From Ruminococcus sp. (lineage in GTDB: Bacteria > Bacillota > Clostridia > Oscillospirales > Ruminococcaceae): 64,000 nucleotides of DNA. The stretch is taken from the NCBI RefSeq assembly GCF_016287535.1, contig NZ_JAEFAJ010000001.1:1-64000 (forward strand), written 5' to 3'. Shown piece by piece: positions 52,254-60,754 of the stretch. The position numbers were made by a program, and so were the translations under genes. Position 1 is the first letter of the stretch, and each line of letters starts with the position of its first letter. The notes under the pieces are model-generated. The model saw only the letters and a list, made by a program, of their open reading frames with translations, was not told where the DNA came from and did not search any database.

Positions 52254-54191
52254 TTATTTCATTGACTCTCTTGTAAAGTCAAGAAGTCCACCTGCAAGCA
52301 TTATATCCTTTGTACGTCCGGAAAGCTCGCAGAGAACCGGTATCGACTTGCCGTTTGTTTTATTGAGTACGGTAAGTTCAGACTTGCCTGACTCTACAGC
52401 CTTTCTTACATCGGCAAGCACAAGTTCGTCGCCCTGTGATATACTGTCATAATCAGCTTCATTTACAAATGTAAGAGGAAGTATACCGGCATTGATAAGG
52501 TTAGCACGATGAATACGTGCAAACGACTTTACAAGTACAGCCTTTACGCCAAGATAAAGAGGCGCAAGAGCAGCGTGTTCACGTGATGAGCCTTGTCCAT
52601 AGTTTGAACCGCCGACAATTATGCTCTTTCCAAGAGATTTTGCCCTCTCTGGGAAGCTTTCATCACAGACTGCAAAGCAGTGCTGTGATATCTTCGGAAT
52701 ATTTGAACGAAGCGGAAGTATCTTTGCACCTGCCGGCATGATATGATCTGTAGTGATATTGTCACCGACCTTCAGTGAAACAGGAGCATCTATGCTCTCA
52801 AGAAGAGGAGCCGTTTCAGGATAAGGCTTGATGTTTGGTCCGCGGAGTATCTCAACGCTGTCCATTTCCTCAATAGGTACTGGAGGAACGATCATGTTGT
52901 CGTTTATAACAAATTCCTCCGGAAGCTTGAATTCAGGCATATCGCCGAGCTCACGAGGATCTGTGAGATAGCCTGTGAGAGCTGAAACAGCAGCCATTTC
53001 AGGTGATACAAGATATATCTGTCCGTCCTTTGTTCCGGAACGTCCTTCAAAGTTTCTGTTAAATGTTCTGAGAGAGATTCCCTTGGAATTAGGTGACTGT
53101 CCCATACCGATGCACGGGCCGCAGGCACTTTCGAGAATTCTTGCGCCGGCGTCGATAAGTATTGAAAGCGCCCCGTTCTGTGCAAGCATATTGAGGACCT
53201 GCTTTGATCCCGGAGCTATAGCAAGGGAAACGTCCGGATTAACAGTCTTGCCTTTAAGTATATGAGCCACCTTGAGCATATCCAGAAGAGAAGAGTTAGT
53301 ACATGAACCGATACAAACCTGATCTATCTTGAGTCTGCCTATCTCCTCAACGCTCTTCACATTATCAGGAGAGTGAGGACAGGCAGCAAGAGGAACAAGT
53401 TCGCTGAGATTGATCTTCAGCTCTTCATCATAAACTGCATCCGGATCAGCAGACAGCGGAGTCCATACTTCCTCACGTTTCTGTGCTCTGAGGAACTGCT
53501 TTGTTACTTCGTCAGACGGGAATATAGATGTGGTTGCGCCAAGCTCTGCACCCATATTTGTAATTGTAGCTCTTTCAGGAACAGAAAGAGTCTTTACGCC
53601 TTCACCGCAGTACTCAATGACCTTTCCGACACCGCCTTTAACGGATAATCTTCTGAGCACTTCAAGGATAACGTCCTTTGCAGCTACCCAGGGTCTGAGC
53701 TTGCCGGTCAGTTCAACTTTAACTACCTTCGGACATGTGATATAGTAAGCTCCGCCGCCCATAGCTACAGCAACATCAAGTCCGCCTGCGCCGATGGCTA
53801 TCATACCGATACCGCCGCCTGTGGGGGTATGGCTGTCGGAACCAATAAGAGTCTTTCCGGGAATACCGAATCTTTCGAGGTGAACCTGATGGCAGATTCC
53901 ATTGCCGGGACGTGAGAAATAAATACCGTGCTTCTTTGCAACGCTGCCGATGAATCTGTGGTCATCAGCATTTTCAAAGCCGCTCTGAAGTGTATTATGA
54001 TCTATATAAGCAACTGAGCGCTCGGTTTTAACACGAGGAACTCCTATTGCCTCAAATTCAAGATATGCCATAGTACCTGTGGCGTCCTGTGTAAGAGTCT
54101 GATCGATACGTATACCTATCTCCTGCCCTTTTACATACTCGCCGTCAACAAGGTGTGCTTTAAGGATCTTTTCAGTTAAAGTTAAACCCAT
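52254..54191 (-). CDS. acnA: Aconitate hydratase
   Basis: 645 residues. 4Fe-4S ligands are in CIGSCTNSS and ESACGPCIGMG; the swivel domain has GSNYGQGSSREHAAL. The shorter size matches the mitochondrial/IPM-isomerase-like aconitases. It isomerises citrate to isocitrate for the following icd. It opens the operon directly behind a Rex-box-bearing promoter. Confidence 0.95.
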   Translation of the reverse strand: MGLTLTEKILKAHLVDGEYVKGQEIGIRIDQTLTQDATGTMAYLEFEAIGVPRVKTERSVAYIDHNTLQSGFENADDHRFIGSVAKKHGIYFSRPGNGICHQVHLERFGIPGKTLIGSDSHTPTGGGIGMIAIGAGGLDVAVAMGGGAYYITCPKVVKVELTGKLRPWVAAKDVILEVLRRLSVKGGVGKVIEYCGEGVKTLSVPERATITNMGAELGATTSIFPSDEVTKQFLRAQKREEVWTPLSADPDAVYDEELKINLSELVPLAACPHSPDNVKSVEEIGRLKIDQVCIGSCTNSSLLDMLKVAHILKGKTVNPDVSLAIAPGSKQVLNMLAQNGALSILIDAGARILESACGPCIGMGQSPNSKGISLRTFNRNFEGRSGTKDGQIYLVSPEMAAVSALTGYLTDPRELGDMPEFKLPEEFVINDNMIVPPVPIEEMDSVEILRGPNIKPYPETAPLLESIDAPVSLKVGDNITTDHIMPAGAKILPLRSNIPKISQHCFAVCDESFPERAKSLGKSIIVGGSNYGQGSSREHAALAPLYLGVKAVLVKSFARIHRANLINAGILPLTFVNEADYDSISQGDELVLADVRKAVESGKSELTVLNKTNGKSIPVLCELSGRTKDIMLAGGLLDFTRESMK

Positions 54192-54229
54192 TGAAGATCA
54201 TTCCTTTCAAAATATAAAAATACATTATA

Positions 54230-54258
54230 ATTTTACATCATTTATATCAGTTTGTCAA
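54230..54258 (-). promoter_or_regulatory. Promoter of the acn-icd-rex operon
   Basis: Minus strand TTGACA (54253-54258), 17-base spacer, TAAAAT (54230-54235). Confidence 0.75.
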
Positions 54259-54269
54259 GAATTAAACAA
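54252..54269. promoter_or_regulatory. Rex operator-like site over the acn -35
   Basis: Minus strand TTGTTTAATTCTTGACAA matches the clostridial Rex consensus at 12 of 14 positions and contains the -35 hexamer itself. Rex binding here would block polymerase. Confidence 0.75.
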
Positions 54270-54319
54270 AGTATTTTTACATAAAACTTTTATTGAAAAA
54301 TTTGCAAATAGATATAAAA

Positions 54320-54346
54320 AAGCCTTACGTTTTACGTAAGGCTTTT
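54320..54346 (-). terminator. Terminator of tRNA-Arg
   Basis: AAGCCTTACGT (54320-54330) pairs perfectly with ACGTAAGGCTT (54334-54344), followed on the minus strand by TTTTTAT. Confidence 0.9.
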
Positions 54347-54349
54347 GAG

Positions 54350-54423
54350 CGTGCCTGGAGGGATTCGAACCCCCGACCTACTGGTTCGTAGCCAGTCACT
54401 CTATCCAGCTGAGCTACAAGCAC
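54350..54423 (-). tRNA. tRNA-Arg (anticodon ACG)
   Basis: 74 bases. Acceptor GTGCTTG pairs with CAGGCAC (one G-U); anticodon loop CTACGAA gives ACG; T loop TTCGAAT. CCA is not encoded. Confidence 0.95.
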
Positions 54424-54442
54424 ATCTTTTGACGACTTAAAT

Positions 54443-54471
54443 ATTATATCATGTAACGAAGTAAAAGTCAA
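54443..54471 (-). promoter_or_regulatory. Promoter of tRNA-Arg
   Basis: Minus strand TTGACT (54466-54471), 17-base spacer, TATAAT (54443-54448). Confidence 0.85.
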
Positions 54472-54558
54472 TAACAAATATAAAAAACGTCAATTTGCAC
54501 TAATTAGAATAATTAATGTTGGTGTAATAACCGAATATATAAAAAGATAAAAAACAAC

Positions 54559-54587
54559 TTGACAAGACAATGCAAATTTGATATAAT
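54559..54587 (+). promoter_or_regulatory. Consensus promoter of tRNA-Lys
   Basis: TTGACA (54559-54564), 17-base spacer, TATAAT (54582-54587). Confidence 0.9.
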
Positions 54588-54599
54588 TAATTTTGTTGC

Positions 54600-54675
54600 G
54601 AGACATTAGCTCAGTCGGTAGAGCATACGCCTTTTAAGCGTAGGGTCGAGGGTTCAAATCCCTCATGTCTCACCA
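54600..54675 (+). tRNA. tRNA-Lys (anticodon TTT)
   Basis: 76 bases with encoded CCA. Acceptor GAGACAT pairs with ATGTCTC; anticodon loop CTTTTAA gives TTT. The accessory region begins just after it. Confidence 0.96.
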
Positions 54676-54683
54676 CTTTTATT

Positions 54684-54726
54684 TATGCCGGTATTTCGAG
54701 TAATTCTTGGAATATCGGCATTTTTC
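54684..54726 (+). terminator. Terminator of tRNA-Lys
   Basis: ATGCCG (54685-54690) pairs with CGGCAT (54716-54721) as the base of a longer imperfect stem, followed by TTTTTCG. Confidence 0.7.
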
Positions 54727-54845
54727 GTTTGCTTTGTCTTCAAGTTAAATTACGAATATGAAGCTAAAAATACATGAAATCAGTTAAAAATACAGCGTTT
54801 GTCACACGAATGTCACACGGATATTAACCAAATACTATTAAAATT

Positions 54846-54870
54846 AAAGGACGGCATACGCCGTCCTTAA
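54846..54870 (-). terminator. Terminator after the small HhH-like gene
   Basis: AAGGACGGC (54847-54855) pairs with GCCGTCCTT (54860-54868), next to the gene stop; T-rich minus-strand DNA follows. Confidence 0.7.
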
Positions 54871-54873
54871 CTT

Positions 54874-55101
54874 TTATTCTTCTAGGAATCGCTCTATAAC
54901 GACCATAATCTCCTCAAGTCTCTTACCACCGATACCTTTGATTTTACTCAGCTCTGCTTCAAGAGTCAGAAGATCTATTGTTTTGCCTTGTTCTCCTAGT
55001 AACTGATCACCATACTGCAGAATGAACTTTGTAAGTTCCTCGCGGTTCATTTTCTTGATCTTTCGGTAAGTGTCCCTGTCGATGATCTCTTTCTGTCCCA
55101 T
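54874..55101 (-). CDS. Small protein with helix-hairpin-helix-like end
   Basis: 75 residues. The C-terminal LSKIKGIGGKRLEEIMVVIERFL resembles a helix-hairpin-helix, as in DNA-binding or RNA-polymerase alpha C-terminal modules; the first half is charged and helical. ATG 55099-55101 follows AAGGAG. Function unknown. Confidence 0.6.
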   Translation of the reverse strand: MGQKEIIDRDTYRKIKKMNREELTKFILQYGDQLLGEQGKTIDLLTLEAELSKIKGIGGKRLEEIMVVIERFLEE

Positions 55102-55299
55102 ATATAGCTCCTTTTCGTTTCTTATCACTTATTATAGCACATCACCAATACAATGTAAATACATAAAACAAATCTGTCACTATGAGCGGTTATCTTGTAA
55201 AACTTCGATAATTCCTTACAATTAACAAACTAACTTAAATCTATATACTACAACTCAGATTTGAAGCATATTTATCAATTGAATTAAGTATAACGGAAA

Positions 55300-55320
55300 C
55301 AGGCGGCACAAAGCCGCCTG
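55300..55320 (-). terminator. Terminator after the 42-residue peptide gene
   Basis: CAGGCGGC (55300-55307) pairs with GCCGCCTG (55313-55320), followed on the minus strand by TTTCC. Confidence 0.7.
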
Positions 55321-55352
55321 CTTTTCTATTAATTCTTGCTTTTTTCTTAGAA

Positions 55353-55481
55353 TTAACCAAAATCGTTACCACTGCCACTATCACCGCCAACGCTGCTGCC
55401 GGCAGGACTTGTAGTGATAACGTCCTCTGTTTCAAATTCGATAATTTCCATTTCAGGAGAAGTGTACTTCATTTTTTCCAT
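55353..55481 (-). CDS. Small 42-residue acidic peptide
   Basis: The peptide begins MEKMKYTSPEMEIIEFETED and continues VITTSPAGSS, ending in a Gly/Ser/Asp-rich tail (GGDSGSGNDFG). TGGAGGC lies eight bases before the ATG. Peptides starting with this kind of PEMEII.FETEDVITTS block recur in Ruminococcus-type genomes as far as I recall; their function is not known. It has no Cys and no signal peptide. It sits 14 bases after the large secreted protein gene and is followed by a terminator, so it probably ends that transcript. An overlapping 64-codon frame is its shadow. Confidence 0.75.
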   Translation of the reverse strand: MEKMKYTSPEMEIIEFETEDVITTSPAGSSVGGDSGSGNDFG

Positions 55482-55495
55482 TGATATAGCCTCCA

Positions 55496-57985
55496 TTAGC
55501 TTATTGAATTATATGTAACAGCAGTGAAGTTAGTATAAAGTGTAACTTCCTCGTTGTTATCATTCTTGCATTTGATATAGCCGACTGCATAAACGTAGCA
55601 ATCTGTATTATTTCCGATCGCATAGCTGAATGAGATAGTACCGTTATGATTTGTGTAGGCAGCTACAAACTTCTTGACCTTTCCGCTTATATTGTTCTTG
55701 ACAGAAGTCTCAACATCAAAGTCAGTTGTTCTCAGATCTACAGTATTAGCGTATTTAGGATCAGATGTATTAGCACCAGCCAGCTTGTTTGTAGCATACA
55801 GCAGACCAACTTCCTCGATAGTATAGCTGTCGGGAGTTGTATGTGTAAACTCAAAGCTGATTGCATTTTTGCCGTTATATACTGTCTGAATTTCACCGAG
55901 TGTAAGAACAGGCTTTGCTTCTACTACAGCTGTATCCGCAACATAAACAGGTGTCAGGTCAACGCTTTCATTTACGATAAAGCTGTACTCCTCGGAGTAG
56001 CATACGGGTTCATTATTTACAGCCCAGTGCGAGAACTTCTGTCCAGCGGGAGCAGCATCAGCCGTTACAGTAAAGGACTTTCCAAACTCAAAACCGTCAA
56101 CGGGTGCACCGTTTACGGAGATATTAACAGCAGCAGGGATGATATACCAAGGTATAGTTTTTTCGCCCACGAAATCTTCACCTATACCTCTTATCTTGAC
56201 CATGTATGTACCAGGCTTAGTTGCTGATTTATCACCCTCGAACATTTCATAATCCTGTCCCTCAACAAGAACCTTACCGTTGTAGATAAGAGCATAGTCA
56301 ACATCTATTAAATCGCCTGTTTGAGTGAATGTATCACCGTTTGTAAAAGCAACTTCCGCCTTTGCGATATCTGGATGTACAAGCTTGGCAAGTACGACTG
56401 TCTGTGTATCGGTGTATTCCTTTTCGAGGAAAGTAGCTTTTGCTGTGTAAACAATGCTGCCCTCGGAATCGTAAGTTGCATTTGTTATAACAGGCTCGGA
56501 AAGCTGAACATCTGTTGTTTCCTCACTGCCACATTTATCGCATACGAATTTAACACTTGCCTTGCTGAAGTCATTGCTCCATGTCCATACAGGCTCGCCG
56601 TACTTGTGACCAGAAGACTCGATAATAGTATCAGCCTGGGTTATCTCGTTATTACCCGCGTTATCTGTGAAGTACTTTTTATTAGCTTCATCATACCAGT
56701 ATTCGATTGAACCATCTACGGTGCAGGAAGGTGCAACTGCTTCATGATGAGTTAGAGGCAGCTTAGCAATAGAGATTTCCTTTGTGTCGGTGTATTCTAC
56801 ACCCTCAAAAGTTGCCTTAGCAGTGTAGATAGTCTTTCCGTCGGCAGTATAGGTTGGAGCTATGGTTTCAGAAGTTACTTTTGCTTCGATAGTCTGAACA
56901 TCATCGTCCTTTTCGCAGGTGAAATTAGCACTTGCGATGTAGCTGTCATCGAACTCGCTCTCTTCCCATGTCCATTTCGGAGCTTTGTAGGTATGACCTG
57001 TTGCAGGAATTGTCACAGCCTCCTTTGGAGTCAAATTGAATTCTTTCCCCTCAATTAAATAGGCTTCACCGTTGCTTCCGCTGTAATATTCTGTATTTCC
57101 CTCAGCCATACAAGTAGGATCTTTAGCATTCACAGAAATTGCAAGTATTCCGTCCGAGTATTCACCAAATAAGCTGCCCCTGTTAGCAAATGTGATAACT
57201 TCCTTTCTTTCGTCTACAAAGCGATAGTTCTGCCCTTCTACCAAGTCATTCGGATTACACCCGTATAGTTCCTCAAAGGAGTCAGGATCCTCCCTCAGCC
57301 ACCAGAAGAAGTTATCAGGATCGTCATTGTATCGTTCCTGAATAAATTCATCGTCAAAATGCCAGTGACCGCTTTCGTATATATATGAACCTGATGGAAT
57401 TGCTACAATAGAATCATCACGAAAATAAGCATCTGAAAATACACCCTCTGAAAAAGCAACAGGTTTTTTTACGTTAAAAATTAATTTTAATTTGGTATCC
57501 ACATAAATCGGATTATAAAGTGGGTTTGATATCTCAGGGGCAGTAATTATTATATCAACAATTGGATCGTTATCATAATAACAAAAAATGAATTCCTCTG
57601 AAAGACTAATTGGAACTGTTGAATTAATTTCAAAATATGTCATCTGCGAACTTTCAACATAAGAAACAAAAGCCCAGTTTCCAATCGAAGAAATAGCACA
57701 ATCCTCAGCAAAGACTACTCTCTTTACTTTACTTGCATTTCCCCAATCATTGCCACAAAATGCCCTGTCAGGAATTGAACCTGAACCAGTAATATAAAGC
57801 AGACCTTCGTTGTCAAGAGTCCATTTTACACCTCCGAAATTGCCGCTGTCAATTATTTCTGTCTCCGCATTAGCAACAATGCCCGTACTTCCTGTCAAAA
57901 AGCCTCCCACGTTTGCGGGCAAGCTACCCGCTACAAGAGCCAGTGAAAGAACAAATGCCGCTGTCTTTTTCCATGTGTTTCTCAT
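55496..57985 (-). CDS. Large secreted surface protein with Ig-like repeats
   Basis: 829 residues. A signal peptide (about 1-41, likely cleaved after ANA) precedes a BspA-like start (GGVKWTLDNEGLLYITGSGSI). Then two or more Ig-like repeats follow, recognised by GHxYxxPxWTW and TYTADGKTIYTAKATFEG against ATYDSEGSIVYTAKATFLEK, with CxxC-type pairs (CDKCGS). The end is a beta-rich domain with no dockerin and no LPXTG signal. Expression is probably controlled by the repeat-bearing promoter and leader hairpin upstream. An extracellular binding or adhesion role is inferred. Confidence 0.75.
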   Translation of the reverse strand: MRNTWKKTAAFVLSLALVAGSLPANVGGFLTGSTGIVANAETEIIDSGNFGGVKWTLDNEGLLYITGSGSIPDRAFCGNDWGNASKVKRVVFAEDCAISSIGNWAFVSYVESSQMTYFEINSTVPISLSEEFIFCYYDNDPIVDIIITAPEISNPLYNPIYVDTKLKLIFNVKKPVAFSEGVFSDAYFRDDSIVAIPSGSYIYESGHWHFDDEFIQERYNDDPDNFFWWLREDPDSFEELYGCNPNDLVEGQNYRFVDERKEVITFANRGSLFGEYSDGILAISVNAKDPTCMAEGNTEYYSGSNGEAYLIEGKEFNLTPKEAVTIPATGHTYKAPKWTWEESEFDDSYIASANFTCEKDDDVQTIEAKVTSETIAPTYTADGKTIYTAKATFEGVEYTDTKEISIAKLPLTHHEAVAPSCTVDGSIEYWYDEANKKYFTDNAGNNEITQADTIIESSGHKYGEPVWTWSNDFSKASVKFVCDKCGSEETTDVQLSEPVITNATYDSEGSIVYTAKATFLEKEYTDTQTVVLAKLVHPDIAKAEVAFTNGDTFTQTGDLIDVDYALIYNGKVLVEGQDYEMFEGDKSATKPGTYMVKIRGIGEDFVGEKTIPWYIIPAAVNISVNGAPVDGFEFGKSFTVTADAAPAGQKFSHWAVNNEPVCYSEEYSFIVNESVDLTPVYVADTAVVEAKPVLTLGEIQTVYNGKNAISFEFTHTTPDSYTIEEVGLLYATNKLAGANTSDPKYANTVDLRTTDFDVETSVKNNISGKVKKFVAAYTNHNGTISFSYAIGNNTDCYVYAVGYIKCKNDNNEEVTLYTNFTAVTYNSIS

Positions 57986-58021
57986 AAAATTTCATACCTC
58001 CTTATTTTTAGATAACACAAA

Positions 58022-58063
58022 AAGCGCACCCCACAGGATAAACCTATCCCATGTGATACGCTT
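58022..58063 (-). promoter_or_regulatory. Terminator-like hairpin in the leader of the surface protein gene
   Basis: On the minus strand AAGCG and CGCTT close a stem that includes CACA/TGTG and GGATA/TATCC pairs, and TTTTTGTG follows directly. It lies after the promoter and before the AAGGAGG of the surface protein gene. No known riboswitch class was recognised. Confidence 0.6.
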
Positions 58064-58103
58064 GTATTACCCATGTTAAATTGCAAAAGGGCGCAGTTAT
58101 AGC

Positions 58104-58132
58104 CTGTGCTGTGCTGTGCTGTGCTGTGCTGT
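58104..58132. repeat. Pentanucleotide repeat (CTGTG, 5.8 copies) at the transcription start
   Basis: Five full CTGTG units plus CTGT. On the minus strand the repeat begins about four bases after the -10 of the surface protein promoter. Confidence 0.9.
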
Positions 58133-58135
58133 CGC

Positions 58136-58164
58136 ATTGTAACACGGTATGGCATAACTGTCAA
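58136..58164 (-). promoter_or_regulatory. Promoter of the surface protein gene
   Basis: Minus strand TTGACA (58159-58164), 17-base spacer, TACAAT (58136-58141). A second possible -10 TATAAT lies further upstream near 58232. Confidence 0.75.
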
Positions 58165-58380
58165 CTCTTTCCCCCTAATTTTTATAAAGAATTTATATAA
58201 TATGAAGATAAACAAATTCTTTATAGTGATATTATACCACAATCTTTTCGTGTTTGAATGAATATTTTGTAAACAAAATCTATTATATGTTAACAAAAGT
58301 CCGATTTATACTCTGCGTTTTCATCTTTCTCAAGTATATGAAATGAGGCGGCGCGAAGCCGCCATCAAATATATTTGATC

Positions 58381-59067
58381 TTACATTGTAATGAACTCAT
58401 TTGGGGATCTATAGTACTCCACTGCTCTTTCAAATATCATGTTTGACAGTGCTTTTTCAACTATAGCACTGGGATCTCCGTTTGGACGTATCCAGTCCTG
58501 CAAGTTCTCCTTATCCAGTATCAGCGGCATACAATCATGGATATCTCTTACAGTACCTGCTGCTTCTCGTGTAAGGATAGAAAACATAGGTATCTGCATA
58601 TCATCATGATTCTCATATCGATAAAGTCCTGCGATATATGTGATGTCTGAGCCTTCTGTTTGTATAGCGAATTTGACCTTCTTGGAATTGAGATGCTCAA
58701 TCATGCTGCGGCTATCGTTCTCATATACAGGATATCCCCACTCATAATACCACGAAGCAGGGATAACACATCTACGTCTGTACCATGAATCCCGCCACAA
58801 TGGCTTACTATCTGCAGTCTCTAAGCGGCAGTTGGCAAGAGGCTTAGGCGTAGCCTTATGCGTAAATCCCCACGCCATTGGGAATACTGCCATATTTCCA
58901 TACTTATTCGGTGCAAGAACTGGCGCAATATCGGAGGGATACAAGTCGCCGGACATAATCAAGCTCTTTCCAAGCTTATTAGATATTTCCTGAGCTAATG
59001 CCATTTTCCTTATCTTTACGAGTACCTCAGCCATTTCTCTTGGCTCTATACGCAGAGACATACACAT
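58381..59067 (-). CDS. SOS-response-associated peptidase family protein (SRAP/YedK-like)
   Basis: 228 residues. Begins MCMSL, exposing the catalytic Cys2 after Met removal. Other SRAP blocks are NCRLETADS, RRRCVIPASWYYEWG and HDCMPLIL. YedK/HMCES proteins form a covalent link with abasic sites in single-stranded DNA. ATG 59065-59067 with GAGGTGG upstream puts Cys at position 2; a longer start would bury it. Confidence 0.92.
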   Translation of the reverse strand: MCMSLRIEPREMAEVLVKIRKMALAQEISNKLGKSLIMSGDLYPSDIAPVLAPNKYGNMAVFPMAWGFTHKATPKPLANCRLETADSKPLWRDSWYRRRCVIPASWYYEWGYPVYENDSRSMIEHLNSKKVKFAIQTEGSDITYIAGLYRYENHDDMQIPMFSILTREAAGTVRDIHDCMPLILDKENLQDWIRPNGDPSAIVEKALSNMIFERAVEYYRSPNEFITM

Positions 59068-59149
59068 GAAGACCACCTCTCAGCGTCAAAGTAGAATATA
59101 TGTTCTTATAAGATTATATCATATAAAGATAACTTTGTCAATATAAATA

Positions 59150-59172
59150 AGGAACGCCTCTAAGGCGTTCCT
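59150..59172 (-). terminator. Hairpin upstream of the SRAP gene
   Basis: GGAACGCC pairs with GGCGTTCC around a 5-base loop; it lies between the SRAP gene and the HExxH gene and probably ends the latter's transcript. Confidence 0.6.
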
Positions 59173-59243
59173 ATTAGATATATCATTTTATTGAAGCAGT
59201 ACATACATCCAAACTGTGATTTTTTGTCGATATATTGTTTGTT

Positions 59244-59870
59244 TTAGTATTTCTCAAGATATTTAAATTTATCAGTATAACCATATCCCAAAACAGTTCC
59301 AAATGGGTAGTTCATTTTCATATCTAAATCAAAGCTTTTTAACAGGAACAATGTATCATGTCCCCCTTTAAATACTCTCGGATTTTCTGGACACCGGTTT
59401 ATACTCATTAATGACTTTACTTTAGTAAAGTCAAGAATTGCTTTATCCAATCCATTTATCTTTTTTTGCAAATCATAATACAGTCTCCATGCAACTGCAT
59501 CTCTTAAGCCACCTAAATAATCATAATGGTTGTCAAACATGTGTATCATTTCGTGGAGAATACAGTATTCTTCTGTTCTGGCTTTTGGAGAAACTGTGAC
59601 AGTATGATATTGTGACTCATAATAAGCCTTCAAATCAGGATCTCCAATTTCACGAACACGAACTATCAGATTATTATAAAAAGTTTGTGATGGATTATCC
59701 ACATTTGTTTCGAACATTGTATATGTAATAGAATCTCTTTGAATTGTCAAATCATTAAAATAGTTGCTATATCGAAAAATAAGATCGTAGATTTCTTGTT
59801 CCTCCGGCGTTGCTTTACAATAATACCAATCTTCCCAAGTTTCTAAACCTCGCCTTATACCACCATACAT
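59244..59870 (-). CDS. Putative zinc metallopeptidase (HExxH protein)
   Basis: 208 residues. HEMIHMFDNH at 106-115 is a clear HExxH zinc motif in a helix, as in SprT- or ImmA-like proteases, although neither family was clearly recognised. ATG 59868-59870 has an AGGAAAG-type site upstream. A longer frame would overlap the next gene. It lies 70 bases after the 270-residue gene and is probably in its operon. Confidence 0.6.
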   Translation of the reverse strand: MYGGIRRGLETWEDWYYCKATPEEQEIYDLIFRYSNYFNDLTIQRDSITYTMFETNVDNPSQTFYNNLIVRVREIGDPDLKAYYESQYHTVTVSPKARTEEYCILHEMIHMFDNHYDYLGGLRDAVAWRLYYDLQKKINGLDKAILDFTKVKSLMSINRCPENPRVFKGGHDTLFLLKSFDLDMKMNYPFGTVLGYGYTDKFKYLEKY

Positions 59871-59940
59871 GATACATCTTTCCTTTCTTGTATAAAAATA
59901 GTCATCGCATCCCTTCGGCTTCGATATCCTGCTAGGCAAA

Positions 59941-60753
59941 TTATAAAACAATAATATCTATAATTCTATCTTGAGAGACAGTTCTACCGTACCCTGAATA
60001 ACATGTATTACCATTTATACTTTTTTCTTCATTGTGCAAATAATCATACATATACGTTAGAGCCGCTCTAAGTATTTCGTCCATTACGGATGGTTCATTG
60101 CAATCTATAACTTCTATGAATTCAACTACAACTGGTTTACTCATCCTTTTAAATTCTGATACGATTTCATTCCCTGCTTTTCCGTATTTCGCAAGAGCGT
60201 AATCAGATACAATTTCGGGTTCATTAATATAACTATGGCAATCAAATACATTGGCGTTTATAGCAGCTTCATACATCAACATTGCACAGGGACCGTGATC
60301 GGCAGCATTTTCTAATTTGAATTCAATTCTTTGCTTTGTCCATGATGATTCTGTATCTTCACACATGGGAATTCCAAGATGCAGGGCGATTGAATCAATA
60401 AGCTCTTTTATTTTTGGGAGCATGTATGTTAAAGGTAATATTCCTCCAATTTTAAAAGAGTTTGTATCGATTACACGACTACCATGAAACCAATGAATAT
60501 TGACCGTCTTGTGAGTAATGGGATAATCAGTAAAGCCTTTATATAATATATAGATTCCAAAATCTTCGTATATCTTATCGTCGTCCTCGTCAAAATCATA
60601 ATCATAATAGTGCTTCTCTCGTTGCTTTATTGCACTTTCATATTCAGATTCCCAATCTTTTGAAAGTATCGCTATTATATCAGATACAGAGCAATTAAAC
60701 CAATCAGACAATGATTTTAGAACAGATTCAGGCGATTTACAAATAAAATCCAT
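59941..60753 (-). CDS. Unrecognised 270-residue protein coupled to a methyltransferase stump
   Basis: Soluble, acidic, no membrane segments. The start has a DWFNCSVSDIIAIL block and the centre reads HWFHGSRVIDTNSFKIGGILPL, a kind of pattern seen in uncharacterised defence- or phage-linked proteins. I do not recognise a domain. The ATG (60751-60753) lies one base after the stop of the methyltransferase remnant, and its ribosome site GGAG sits inside that gene's end, so the two were once translationally coupled. Confidence 0.65.
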   Translation of the reverse strand: MDFICKSPESVLKSLSDWFNCSVSDIIAILSKDWESEYESAIKQREKHYYDYDFDEDDDKIYEDFGIYILYKGFTDYPITHKTVNIHWFHGSRVIDTNSFKIGGILPLTYMLPKIKELIDSIALHLGIPMCEDTESSWTKQRIEFKLENAADHGPCAMLMYEAAINANVFDCHSYINEPEIVSDYALAKYGKAGNEIVSEFKRMSKPVVVEFIEVIDCNEPSVMDEILRAALTYMYDYLHNEEKSINGNTCYSGYGRTVSQDRIIDIIVL

Positions 60754-60754
60754 A

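Noticed and set aside
38113..54191. Gene train as part of methanogenesis or a hydrogenase-Hdr system
   Set aside because: No mcr, mvhA/G or frh genes are present; the electron entry module is NADH-type and the end module is fumarate-reductase-like.
55241..55435. 64-codon minus-strand frame with a hydrophobic start
   Set aside because: It lies in another frame of the 42-residue peptide gene, lacks a ribosome site and crosses the terminator.
58104..58132. CTGTG repeats as a CRISPR array
   Set aside because: Units are five bases with no spacers.
57982..58296. 104-codon minus-strand frame containing HSTAQHST
   Set aside because: It is a translation of the promoter, repeat and attenuator of the surface protein gene.
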